Below, piece after piece: positions 23,585 through 33,319 of a stretch of DNA of 64,000 nt. Both the position numbers and the translations under genes were made by a program. Numbering within the stretch: the stretch's first letter is position 1; each line of letters begins with the position of its first letter. The notes beneath the pieces are model-generated. The model was not told the DNA's origin, ran no database searches, and worked only from the letters and a program-made list of their open reading frames with translations. Origin of the DNA: Topomyia yanbarensis (lineage: Eukaryota; Arthropoda; Insecta; Diptera; Culicidae); the NCBI RefSeq assembly GCF_030247195.1, contig NC_080671.1, forward strand, positions 430,342,539 through 430,406,538, written 5' to 3'.

Positions 23585-23597
23585 GCAAAGCCTTTTT
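23585..23597. repeat. Target-site duplication, left copy
   Basis: GCAAAGCC followed by T residues that merge with the element's tail. The same GCAAAGCCTTTTT lies at 29580-29592. The eight non-T bases are unambiguous; the T part could be any length up to five. Confidence 0.75.
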
Positions 23598-23612
23598 TTT
23601 TTTTTTTTTTTT

Positions 23613-24080
23613 GTCATTTGTTCGTATCTTAAAATACGTTTATTTAGGCCCAAATGCTGTAGCTTAACGAGGCCGATAATTCATTTTTTTTTATATTACA
23701 TGTCACATGTTAGTGGGGGAAGGGAAAGCCGTATTTAGGGGCGGCTTGCTCCCCTCTTATGTAAGTAAAGGACAAAGGTAGGAAGTGGGATACATATTGT
23801 GTAATTGACATCGTCGTTTGCTGATTGATCATTGTGGCGGATATGCACACTTTGTTGTAGTGTTGTAGTTTCCAGCCTGTAATCGCAGGGGCGAGGGGAG
23901 GGTCGATATTTCGGATAATTATTGGCACTCTATATCATCTGCATGTGCGGTATGTCATGATGTTCTGGATAGACGGTTATCAAGAAGAGTGTGCACCGAA
24001 GACTCGTGAAGCAATGCCATATTGTAGATACAGGGATAGGTTGGTGAGATTCTACTGTGAATGAGAGAGGGTAAAATGTA
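23613..24080 (-). other. 3' UTR of the I-clade LINE with polyadenylation signal
   Basis: About 470 nt between the ORF2 stop and the A tail. On the minus strand it ends GGGCCTAAATAAACGTATT, then AAGATACGAACAAATGAC and the A run. AATAAA thus sits about 30 nt upstream of the tail, a normal spacing. This region is expected to be what the RT recognises for priming (family inference). Confidence 0.75.
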
Positions 24081-27000
24081 TTAAACTTGGACATCAATGG
24101 TTTTCAAAAAGATATAGATAAGAAAAATATAGGGGTGGTCACGGCTTGCCAGGACGTCCCGGACTGGCACATAGGGTGATCTACCTCGGGCCCGAAGGGA
24201 ATCTATTAGTTGGGACCTGGCAACACAGTACTCTGCGCACAGCCAAACAACATGCTCGATGTCGTGATAGCCGTTCTCACAAACACAATGATTATTTTCA
24301 GCAAGCCCTATACGACGGAGATGCGCGTCAAACGAGTAATGGTTGGACATGATCCTTGACATCGTACGAATAAAGTCCCGGTTCACATCCAACCCCTTAA
24401 ACCAAGCATTCGTTGATACCTTCGGGATAATGGAATGTAGCCACCGTCCCAGATGCCCATTGCTCCATGAGGTTTGCCAACTATCGAGCGTCCTCTGACG
24501 AGAGATACTGAAAAATTCGTTGAAGCAAATTGGTCTTTCGTAAGTGTCGCCTTCTAATGCGCCCACCTTGGCTAAAGAGTCCGCCTTCTCATTGCCCGCA
24601 ATAGAACAATGTGACGGGACCCAAACCAAGGTAATCTGGTAAGATTTTTCAGATAAAGCACTCAGATATTCCCGTATTTTCCCCAGGAAATACGGTGAGT
24701 GCTTTCCAGGCTTCGCCGCACGGATGGCCTCAATGGAGCTGAGACTATCCGAAACGATGAAGTAATGGTCTGAGGGCAGGGTGTCAATGATCCCGAGAGT
24801 ATACTGAATGGCAGCTAATTCTGCGACGTAAATTGAAGCAGGATCATTGAGTTTGAATGAGGCAGCAAGATTTTCGTTGAAGATACCGAAGCCTGTGGAC
24901 CCGTCGAGAATTGATCCGTCAGTGTAGAACATTTTGGCGCAGTCGACTTGATGGTATTTGTTATAGAAAATATTTGGGACCACTTGTGGGCGAATATGAT
25001 CCGGAATTCCACAAATCTCTTCCTTCATGGATGTATCGAAAAATACAGTTGGATCAGAAGTATCTAAGAGATGAGCACGGTTGACGTTATATGTAGATGA
25101 ATTGATGTTCTGTGCCATGTAATCGAAGTACAAGGACATGAATCGGGTCTGAGAATTAAGCTCGACAAGCCTTTCGCAATTTGCAATCACCAATGGGTTC
25201 AGAATATCGCATCGAATGAGCAATCGATATGAGAGGTCCCAGAATCGATTTTTCAGCGGAAGAACGCCCGCCAGCACTTCGAGACTCATCGTATGGGTCG
25301 AGTGCATGCAACCCAAGGCAATACGCAAGCAACGATACTGGATTCGCTCCAGTTTGATGAAGTGTATGTTCGCAGCGGAGCGAAAGCAGAAACATCCGTA
25401 CTCCAACACTGATAATATCGTTGTTTGGTACAACCTGATTAGGTCTCCTGGATGGGCACCCCACCATGTTCCAGTTATTGTACGGAAAAAGTTGATCCTT
25501 TGTTGGCACTTCTGTTTCAGATACCTAATGTGACATCCCCAGGTACCTTTAGAGTCGAACCATACCCCGAGATATTTGAATGTTGAAGCCTGAGCAATAG
25601 TTTGATCCATTAATTGAAGCTGTAGTTGCGCTGGTTCACGCTTTCTAGAAAATACGACTAGCTCAGTTTTCTCCGTGGAGAACTCGATACCCAGTTGGAG
25701 AGCCCATGCAGACAAATTGTCCAAGGTATCTTGCAGTGGTCCTTGCAAGTCGACGGCTTTAGGACCTGTAATAGAGACCACACCGTCATCTGCAAGCTGC
25801 CTTAGCGTGCAGGAATTGACAAGACATTCGTCAATGTCATTCACGTAAAAATTGTAGAGGAGAGGGCTTAGACATGAGCCCTGGGGAAGGCCCATGTAGC
25901 TAAATCGTGATGTCGATAAATCGCCATGCGAGAAATGCATTTGTTTTTCAGACAACAGGTTTAGCAAAAAGTTATTTAAAATTGGCGAAAGACCATGCTG
26001 GTGCAACTTCTCATAAAGAATGTTGATCGAAACTGAATCGAAAGCCCCCTTAATATCCAAGAATACTGATGCCATCTGCTCTTTGTTAGCATATGCCATT
26101 TGAATTTCTGTTGAGAGCAACGCAAGGCAATCGTTCGTCCCTTTGCCTTTGCGGAAGCCAAATTGTGTATCTGACAGTAAGCCATTTGTTTCGACCCAAT
26201 TGTCGAGCCGAAACAGGATCATTTTCTCGAACAACTTCCGGATACAGGACAGCATTGCGATCGGACGATACGAATTGTGGTCGGAGGCTGGTTTTCCTGG
26301 TTTTTGGATGGCGATGACCCTCACCTGTCTCCAGTCATGTGGGACAATGTTACCCTCAAGAAACCTATTAAATAAATTCAACAAGCGTCTTTTGGCAGAG
26401 TCTGGCAGATTCTTCAATAAGTTGAATTTAATTCTATCTGGCCCCGGGGCTTTATTGTTACATGATAAGAGAGCAAGTGAGAACTCCACCATCGTAAACG
26501 GTGTTTCGTTCGCGGTATTGTAAGGCGACGCGGCGCGGTAGATTTTCTGTGCCGGGGCGGAATCCGGACAAACCTTCTTGGCGAAATCGAATATCCAACG
26601 GTTTGAATATTCCACGCTCTCGTTAGTACTGTTTCGGTTTCGCATACGTCGGGCCGTGCCCCAAAGAGTGCTCATCGATGTTTCTCTTGTTAACCCGTCG
26701 ACAAACCGGCGCCAGTAACTGCGTTTCTTAGCTTTCATTAAATTTTTCATTCGCTTTTCTAATATCGCGTACACTCGATAACTAGCAACTAACCCGTCGT
26801 TCCGGAAAGTTTTATACGCGGCAGCTTTCTCCGCGTACACGTCTGAGCACTCTTTGTCCCACCACGGGTTGGGAGAACGTTTTTGGGTGTTCACGTCGGG
26901 TACTCGTTTCGTCTGAGTTTGAATCGCGCTATCGAGAATCGAGTTGGACAAAAACTTATATTCTTCCTCCGGGGGAAGTATCTGTGTTGAATCGATAGTT

Positions 27001-27767
27001 TTGGATATCTCAGCAGCGTAGCTCTTCCAATCAATGTTTCGTGTGAGGTCATAGGGAACATTGATTGGTGTCGATGGTCTTGAACCAGTGGTGATTGCAA
27101 TTACAATTGGTAAGTGGTCACTACCGTGGGGATCAGATATTACCTTCCACTTGCAATCTAACCGTAGTGATGTCGAGCATAAAGATATGTCCAGTGCACT
27201 TGCTTGCGCAGGTGGTCTAGGAATTCGTGTCATTTCCCCTGTGTTCAGAATTGTCATATTGAAGTTGTCACAAAGGTCTTGAATTGTCGAAGATCGATTA
27301 TCGTCGTATAGACAGCCCCACCCCGTACCGTGAGAGTTAAAGTCTCCAAGAAGCAGGCGGGGCGAGGGAAGGTGTTCAATCACGTTGGAGAATCTTCGAT
27401 ATCCCATCATGGCCCTAGGAGGAATGTAAATAGAAGCAATGCAAAGATCTTTGCCTTTGATTGTTGTTTGACAAGCGACAACTTCAATGCCTGGCGTCGA
27501 AGGGAGGTTGATTCGATTGAAGGAGTAGCACTTTTTGATCCCTAAAAGTACCCCCCCATATGAGTCTTCTCGATCCAAGCGGATAATGTTAAAATCGTGG
27601 AAGTTGAGGTTTATATTAGAAGTTAGCCATGTTTCACATAGGGAAAATGCATCACAATGATTGTAATTTAGCAAGTGTTTTAATGAATCAATTTTGGGGA
27701 TAATACTTCTGCAGTTCCACTGTAAAACAGTGATCAGATCCCTGATTCCGTCTAATAAGTTAGCCAT
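24081..27767 (-). CDS. I-clade LINE ORF2: endonuclease, reverse transcriptase, RNase H
   Basis: A 1228-aa intact polyprotein that nicks target DNA and copies the element RNA in place. Domains in order are as follows. An APE-type endonuclease (about 10-225) has N18 in QWNCRS, E45 in CETWL, GDFNSHG (D142, N144, H146), D193 and SDH (216-218). The reverse transcriptase (about 430-720) has motif A FLDIKGAFD (D571), GLPQGSCLSPLLYN (626-639) and motif C LADD (658-661), where YADD or FADD is more usual. RNase H (about 945-1070) has D950 in YTDGS, E983 in VAELAA, D1007 in VSDS, H1053 and D1063. The C-terminal zinc knuckle has C1161, C1163, H1172 and C1177. The ATG at 27767 overlaps the ORF1 stop by 8 nt, so translation probably uses reinitiation or stop-restart coupling. 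Length and layout fit a complete I-clade ORF2. Confidence 0.93.
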   Translation of the reverse strand: MANLLDGIRDLITVLQWNCRSIIPKIDSLKHLLNYNHCDAFSLCETWLTSNINLNFHDFNIIRLDREDSYGGVLLGIKKCYSFNRINLPSTPGIEVVACQTTIKGKDLCIASIYIPPRAMMGYRRFSNVIEHLPSPRLLLGDFNSHGTGWGCLYDDNRSSTIQDLCDNFNMTILNTGEMTRIPRPPAQASALDISLCSTSLRLDCKWKVISDPHGSDHLPIVIAITTGSRPSTPINVPYDLTRNIDWKSYAAEISKTIDSTQILPPEEEYKFLSNSILDSAIQTQTKRVPDVNTQKRSPNPWWDKECSDVYAEKAAAYKTFRNDGLVASYRVYAILEKRMKNLMKAKKRSYWRRFVDGLTRETSMSTLWGTARRMRNRNSTNESVEYSNRWIFDFAKKVCPDSAPAQKIYRAASPYNTANETPFTMVEFSLALLSCNNKAPGPDRIKFNLLKNLPDSAKRRLLNLFNRFLEGNIVPHDWRQVRVIAIQKPGKPASDHNSYRPIAMLSCIRKLFEKMILFRLDNWVETNGLLSDTQFGFRKGKGTNDCLALLSTEIQMAYANKEQMASVFLDIKGAFDSVSINILYEKLHQHGLSPILNNFLLNLLSEKQMHFSHGDLSTSRFSYMGLPQGSCLSPLLYNFYVNDIDECLVNSCTLRQLADDGVVSITGPKAVDLQGPLQDTLDNLSAWALQLGIEFSTEKTELVVFSRKREPAQLQLQLMDQTIAQASTFKYLGVWFDSKGTWGCHIRYLKQKCQQRINFFRTITGTWWGAHPGDLIRLYQTTILSVLEYGCFCFRSAANIHFIKLERIQYRCLRIALGCMHSTHTMSLEVLAGVLPLKNRFWDLSYRLLIRCDILNPLVIANCERLVELNSQTRFMSLYFDYMAQNINSSTYNVNRAHLLDTSDPTVFFDTSMKEEICGIPDHIRPQVVPNIFYNKYHQVDCAKMFYTDGSILDGSTGFGIFNENLAASFKLNDPASIYVAELAAIQYTLGIIDTLPSDHYFIVSDSLSSIEAIRAAKPGKHSPYFLGKIREYLSALSEKSYQITLVWVPSHCSIAGNEKADSLAKVGALEGDTYERPICFNEFFSISRQRTLDSWQTSWSNGHLGRWLHSIIPKVSTNAWFKGLDVNRDFIRTMSRIMSNHYSFDAHLRRIGLAENNHCVCENGYHDIEHVVWLCAEYCVARSQLIDSLRARGRSPYVPVRDVLASRDHPYIFLIYIFLKTIDVQV

Positions 27768-29145
27768 CGAAGGATACGATCGCTGTAAGGAGGGGCCATT
27801 GTTCAGTCAACTGTTTTAAAAATGTTCTTACTGTTGGTAGAATAGCAACCAGCAAGCTTTTCATAGGATCGGTAATGTTGAAAGCTGTGAATATCCAGTC
27901 CACAATGTCAGAAAATTTAAGGAATCCCGTTTTAGGTTGAGTTTCTGACTGTAAAATTGGAGCACTTGGGATTTTTGGTGCCCCGGGGAGTGCTGGGAAC
28001 TCCTGGTTGTATCTCAATTTCCCAAAACCAGGAGGTATTATCTTCGGATTTGTACCAGCCCTTCCAGTTGATGAATTATTTTTATTTTGTACCCTTGTTT
28101 GGGACAACCTAGGACCCTTACGAGGAAGTTCAGGTGAGTTTTGATTAGGTCTTTTCCTAGAGTTTCCAAGCGGAGCCAAAGAATGCCCCTCGCAAGGGTC
28201 GTTAGAGGCGTTATCGTCAGTTGGCAAGAGAGCGAATGGGTTTTCGGAGATAAGTGGAACAGCTCTTTTAAGCATTTCTGCGTAAGAGCGTCTGGAGCGA
28301 TCTTTGGCGGATCGCTTCAGTTTATCCGCGCGAAGTTTGTACGTTGGGCATGTCAAAAGTGCATGCGGATTCTCCCCACAGTAAACACACTTCTCAGCAG
28401 GGCTACTGCAAGTATCATCCGCATGGCGTTCCCCACATTTACCGCACCGTTGCTTGTTGCTACAGTAGGTGGCCGTGTGACCTAGCTGCTTGCAATTGGA
28501 ACAATTCATGACCCGCGGTACAAACAGGCGTACAGGTAGACGAGCTCCTCCCACTTCAACGTAGCTCGGAAGTGCAGATCCGGCGAAGGTTACGCGAAAC
28601 GAGTCTGATGGATAGTAATTACCATCTTCGATGGACTTTGAGTGCAATTGCTTGCACTCCAAAATCTGAACTGATTGAAGGTTAGGGTCCTTAAAGCGGC
28701 CAGCCCCATCATTCATCAGATCATCGACAGTTAGACCCGCATCACTTACCACACCGTCGATCTCCACATCACGAGAAGGGATGTAGACGCGATACTCCAG
28801 CGTAAAGAGGCTATTTCTAACGATATCATTGGCCTGTTTCAAGTCAGTAACGACTACGCGCAGTTTGTCTGACTGAACCTTTTTAATCTCGGTTACGGCC
28901 GAGTAACGTTTTGTCAGCTCCCGTGCAACAGTTATGCTGTTTAACGGTTTATTTTTGGGCCGAAAGTATACCACCCAAGGACCAGCGGATCCATCCTGGT
29001 AAACCTTGACTCGGGGGGGCTGTGAGACATTGGGGGAAAGTGGGGGAAGTGGATCAACCATAACATTATCTGTCTCAGTATCAGATATACGTTCTTCTTC
29101 TTCATAATATTCCTCTTCGGAGGGTGATCCTTCTGTTTGTTCCAT
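27760..29145 (-). CDS. I-clade LINE ORF1: RNA-binding zinc-knuckle protein
   Basis: A 461-aa intact protein with an ATG at 29145. It starts with an acidic segment (about 5-30, rich in E and D). A central folded part follows (about 45-210), resembling other I-type ORF1 proteins. Three CCHC knuckles come next: C215-C218-H223-C228, C234-C237-H241-C246 and C253-C256-H261-C266. After them lies a basic stretch (270-295), then a proline, asparagine and serine-rich linker and a more hydrophobic C-terminus (about 408-461). Such proteins coat the element transcript and deliver it to the target; this is family knowledge. It lies just upstream of ORF2 in the same transcript, sharing the 8 nt ATGGCTAA (27760-27767). 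No host gene is expected to look like this. Confidence 0.9.
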   Translation of the reverse strand: MEQTEGSPSEEEYYEEEERISDTETDNVMVDPLPPLSPNVSQPPRVKVYQDGSAGPWVVYFRPKNKPLNSITVARELTKRYSAVTEIKKVQSDKLRVVVTDLKQANDIVRNSLFTLEYRVYIPSRDVEIDGVVSDAGLTVDDLMNDGAGRFKDPNLQSVQILECKQLHSKSIEDGNYYPSDSFRVTFAGSALPSYVEVGGARLPVRLFVPRVMNCSNCKQLGHTATYCSNKQRCGKCGERHADDTCSSPAEKCVYCGENPHALLTCPTYKLRADKLKRSAKDRSRRSYAEMLKRAVPLISENPFALLPTDDNASNDPCEGHSLAPLGNSRKRPNQNSPELPRKGPRLSQTRVQNKNNSSTGRAGTNPKIIPPGFGKLRYNQEFPALPGAPKIPSAPILQSETQPKTGFLKFSDIVDWIFTAFNITDPMKSLLVAILPTVRTFLKQLTEQWPLLTAIVSFDG

Positions 29146-29579
29146 TTTGTTGCGGGAGCAACACGCTCGACCGCACTGTTTAACTTAAATCAAAATAAAA
29201 AATCAAAAGCAATAAAAAGAAAAAAATCGATAAGAAAAGTAAAAAACGAAACACTTCACCAGTTGGTTCCTGACGAGCTGGTAGGTGAATTGATCCTTCG
29301 TTTGTTTTATCCGTCACCCGCGTGACCTTCACACAGTAGAGCTGATATAGCTCGTCTAAACAAAGCCGTCTTTCAGGCAAGAAAAATGTTTAGTAACGCA
29401 CTTCACTGCACTACTTTAACTGATATCGCAGGTAACAATTATCACTCGCGTGACTGTTTATTAGTAATGCTTTACTGCAGCCTCTGCCACAGCAAGCACC
29501 TTCGTACCACCGAAAAAACTAAACCACACCGGAGAGAACAAAAAGCACTTGTTTCCCGGTACAAAGTTGGGTTACGAAT
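29146..29579 (-). promoter_or_regulatory. 5' UTR and presumed internal promoter of the I-clade LINE
   Basis: The 434 nt between the right target duplication and the ORF1 ATG. On the minus strand it begins ATTCGTAACCCAACTTTG, or CATTCG if the ambiguous base is included. Full-length I and Jockey-type elements carry an internal RNA polymerase II promoter starting at their first base, so one is expected here. I did not identify a certain downstream promoter element. A T-rich segment just before the ATG (about 29180-29240) stands out. Confidence 0.55.
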
Positions 29580-29592
29580 GCAAAGCCTTTTT
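29580..29592. repeat. Target-site duplication, right copy
   Basis: GCAAAGCCTTTTT directly abuts the 5' end of the LINE and repeats the left flank at 23585-23597. Confidence 0.75.
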
Positions 29593-32389
29593 GTCTTGCT
29601 ATCTTTCAAAATCTCTTTACAATATATCTCTTTTTACAAGCTTTGGGATAAACACGTTGCGAAATTAGTATGTACCTACATTGTACACGAGAAGTAACAA
29701 ATTGTGTAGACAAGATCTGACGGATACGTAATTATATAGGTTTTTTAATCACTCCGTATATATTTAAAACAAAATCCACGGCTCTCTCGAACTGATACCT
29801 TTAGCCCTGATAAATAAATGCAACTGAATGAAAATAGGCACTAGCTTAAACTACATGTTTTCAACTGTTTGCAAAACATCCGCCTTGAACCGAATAGTAT
29901 CAAATATTTTCTAAAACTTCGTAAACAACTATGAGATTTGATAGTGAAACATTTTTTGCAGTAGGCGCTACTCGAGCGAATCAAACTGGAAGCATCCTAG
30001 TTCAATTTTGTTTACGCAGAGTGATCCCACGCGCACCCACGGATGGGAATCATTCTATTTTCAAATCAAACCAACTGATAACACCATTTCCAATTTAGAA
30101 TCATGCAAAGCCAGCGATTCGGACACAAGAAAAATTTCGCAAGCTACTTGCATCCAGATCATCCAATAGTAATAATAATTTCAGAACAGTGAGGCAGGAT
30201 CCCAAGGATCGCAAAGCGGTTCGGTTCGGATTTCACCATCGACCGCTAAAAAAACAAGGACGCCTCGGAAACTGAACTGAACTGTTCACGTGTAGCCCAA
30301 CCGTCGTCGTCAGAAGCAGCTGATCACGCTCTAGTGACATGATCGTTTGGAGGGCAGACCGTCGTCGCACTTATCATCACTGGCGGTCGTTTCATTCAAG
30401 TGTAAGCTATACCTATACCTACCTACACCGAATCGAACCGAGCAGAGATAGTTTTGTTTTCTTTATTTATAGCGATCACCGAGGCGAGTGAGAGTTACGC
30501 TAATGCCGAAAGGGCGTTAGGTTTCCGTGTATGCGCCATGGTCTACTAGATGAAGGCAGGCCCTTTCGTTGGAGAGGGTCGAAGACACATCAAATCAAAT
30601 GCAGTGCCGTACACATACGCCTACATAGTCAAGAGATTTAGGGGTACGCTGGTGATGGATTGATCCTATCTGGAATTTACTTTTTAAAAGCATTCCCAGA
30701 GAATTGAAAGAATGTCAGTTTGAGTCAGTGGTTTGGTTGTGGCGGTTTCTCAGACTGCGCCGTTATGAATAAACTCATAGGATATTTTTGGAATATTTTA
30801 AATTCTTGTTGGAAATTCCACAGAAAACTCATTTGATTTTACTGCGTTGTTTACAATTAAAAAAATATTGCTAACAAGAAATCATACACGAACTATATCC
30901 CATACGCTGACACCATTTCACACATAGCTTCTTGGATGATAGTCTGAACAGGTTAAGCTCATGCATCATAGAATCTTAATTCCAAATTGATACATTTAAA
31001 TCCTTTTAAAAAAAGATTTTTTCTTCCGTACCATTCAAAAGGGTCGGTTCGCGTTTTCACCAACATTCACACAATAGCGCTAAGCGAACGGTCTTATGAA
31101 GATGGCGTCCCATCCCCGTAATTCACCTTCAATAAATATATCCATACAGGGTGACTGAAAATTTAGTGGCACTTTTGATGAGGAAGGCGATCTTTTCCGT
31201 TCGGACAATCTCCACCCGGATGTACACAGAAAAATAAGATAACTTTAAACCTAATTTTGAATTAGACCACTCGCACGCGCCTTTCATCACTGTTGTCGAT
31301 AGTAAAACGAGAGACGCTGCTGAGTCAAGTCATTTTTTGAAAAATTTGATTTAAAATTGAAATCAAGGTTGAGTAGAAAAACATGTAGCAATGAGATTCG
31401 TTATTTTCTATGGATAAACAGAACGACGAGGCTAAACACATTTTTATCAGATCGAACGATTGTGATTGTTTGAGTAAAAAAAATGTCAATTATCGGTAGC
31501 TTTTTTATTACCGTGTACACAATTCAGTGACATTGTGTGTGATTTAAATAAAAAACGAAATGAGCGTCGTTCTGAACAAAAGTCGCTGCTGGTGCACAAG
31601 CGGATGGCCGATATTGCGTCAAACGTGCCGCGTGATGTGACGGAATTGACCGAGACAGGTAGGATAAATGATTACTTTCATTTGTTCACTTGTCGAGAAC
31701 GCGCTACGTATTACATATACACATGTAAAAGTAGAGACGTCAACAGTGACCTAGATTTGTGCGATGATTACACCACGGAAAATAGACGTTTAGGATCATA
31801 TTAGAAAATATTATCGCTATTTCGATTGAAGCAGGGGGCGTAGAAGTTTTGCATCATGTTTTCTGCCTCATTTTCAAAACTTTTTTCTCGAAAATACGAA
31901 GGTTTTTTTATGTTGCAAAACATAACCTGATTTAGCAAATTGTATTAGTGTGTTTGCATACAATCCACTTCCCGTTGAGCGGCAACGGAAGAAACTGCAT
32001 TTATTTATTGATAGGAATATTTGTATTAATCTAAAGATGCCAACATTTTTGGCCTGGAGATGAAAGGTGATAGCTCTATTATACATCCAACTATCCATTT
32101 CAAGAATGCCTGGTATTACACGTATATTCTGAGATCGCCTTCATGTCTAACAAGTCCCGCCCGAATAGATTCACGTAACATTTTTGTTTTTGGCATGTAT
32201 TTAGTTTGAGCGAAATATTCTGATTATATGTATGGGTCGAAAAATAACATAAAACGATCTCACCAGCGTCCGGCTCTTAATCAATTATTTCATGCAACGA
32301 ATATCTCCTCTATCATCGATCAAGCAAAGTGATGAATCAGTCAGTTATATTCAGATGGCGCTGCAAACGCCAAGCGGAAAGAACGGGTG
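29593..32389. other. Long, mostly unique stretch, no confident gene
   Basis: The part at 30180-30620 is GC-richer and unique, with GTCGTCGTC runs and a donor-like GTAAGC near 30401. An open frame at 31520-31655 (containing NKKRNERRSEQKSLLVHKRM and VPRDVTELTETG) follows an acceptor-like tract ending in CAG (31525-31527) and ends at CAGGTAGG, so it could be an exon. It is not recognised, and 89 codons can occur by chance. No LINE or MITE ends were found. Confidence 0.35.
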
Positions 32390-32401
32390 TACTTTTTATT
32401 A

Positions 32402-32612
32402 CAGGCACTTTATACACAGACTTGCGGAGACAAAAATAGTTGAACTAGCAATCTTCGATGTAAACTGGCATCACGGAAGATCCCATAACCTTTACATGGG
32501 CTTCCTTCTCCACTTCCTCTCACAAAACCCCCATGCTCGTTTTTCTACACTTTTTGACAGTCCATTTGGCTGCAATTTTGGACCCTTTGTTAGTCTGTGT
32601 ATAAAGTGTCTG
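32402..32612. mobile_element. 211-bp MITE with 21-bp CAG ends and 12-bp flanking repeats
   Basis: The left end starts CAGGCACTTTATACACAGAC and the right end is its complement, ending TATAAAGTGTCTG (21 bp, one mismatch). The bases directly outside are TACTTTTTATTA (32390-32401) and TACTTTTTAGTA (32613-32624), direct repeats with one mismatch. The 112-codon frame across this element (32292-32630) is not conserved with anything I recognise. Confidence 0.75.
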
Positions 32613-32649
32613 TACTTTTTAGTAACTTGAATCACGCAGGTACACAGCG

Positions 32650-33315
32650 GACCTGGAAAATCCAGATCTTTCTCACCGTGTCATAAGGAAAAAGTTGGGA
32701 ATAGTCTAATCTACAGTAAGTCGTGCTTTAAAACGATACATCGAACGTTTGACCCTCGATAGTAAGAAAAAAGTGGCTAAAATAGTTTTCTCCGTATGGT
32801 ATGAAGGATCCCGGGCGGGTCGTCGGAAGCTTGCAAGAGAAATCCCAATAGTTCAGCGAGAAGCTCTACACTAAATTTTTGACGATAACTAGACTTATGC
32901 GAAAGTCGATTTCCGGTAGCTTCCTGGACTCCTTTTCTTTATTGCGCGTCATAAGTTAGACGTCCAAAGTTAAAAAGCACAATATATCTAAGTCGGCAAA
33001 AAATACATGATTTGCAATTTGCTCATGTGGAACACCTTGTTCGAGACAATTGAAACGGTTAATACGCAGGTGTGCTGGAAAGAATACCTCGAAAAGCATC
33101 TACTTTTATTTCTGAGGCCAGAGTGCTTCATGAAGCAGGCACTCCGGAAACGTCTTAAGAAAGTGTAAGCGGAAACAGAAATGTGGAAAAAATGGTTTTC
33201 AACACAAAAACAAGTTGGCACAACCATTGTACAAGACCTTATCGGCAGTGTTAAGAGAAAGGTACGTATATTTGGATACACCCATGAAACTTTTAGTTTT
33301 GTGTGTGTGGATTTC
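32650..33315 (+). pseudogene. Tc1/mariner-superfamily transposase relic
   Basis: A single reading frame runs from 32650 to about 33300 with about eight in-frame stops. The N-terminal helix-turn-helix is visible: NPDLSHRVIRKKLGIV, a stop, then STVSRALKRYIER. The start of the catalytic domain follows: IFDDN, a stop, then TYAKVDFR, a stop, and LPGLLFFIARHKLDV. Next come GKKYMICN and CWKEYLEKHLLLFLRP. The sequence then jumps to a C-terminal part, MWKKWFSTQKQVGTTIVQDL followed by IGSVKRKVRIFGY. The DD at 32881-32886 is the first catalytic position. The segment carrying the second and third acidic residues is missing between FLRP and the C-terminus. The wording recalls mosquito ITmD37E-type transposases (from memory). 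It cannot encode an active enzyme. Confidence 0.75.
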
Positions 33316-33319
33316 TTTC

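Larger units (their letters stand above)
23598..29579 (-). mobile_element. Full-length I-clade non-LTR retrotransposon
   Basis: A roughly 6.0-kb element reading right to left: 5' UTR (29146-29579), ORF1 (27760-29145), ORF2 (24081-27767), 3' UTR and an A tail seen as a 20-T run at 23593-23612. It is bounded by a 13-bp duplication, so it looks like a complete target-primed insertion rather than a 5'-truncated one. ORF2 has the endonuclease, RT, RNase H and CCHC order typical of the I clade, and ORF1 has the three-knuckle form. Both frames are open with no stops or frameshifts. Base composition is more balanced than the AT-rich flanks, and neighbouring LINE copies are decayed, so this insertion is probably recent. 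A degenerate relative of its RNase H and tail lies at 33640-34250. Confidence 0.9.

Noticed and set aside
24146..28485. Plus-strand ORFs under the I-clade LINE
   Set aside because: All are antisense shadows of the intact ORF1 and ORF2.
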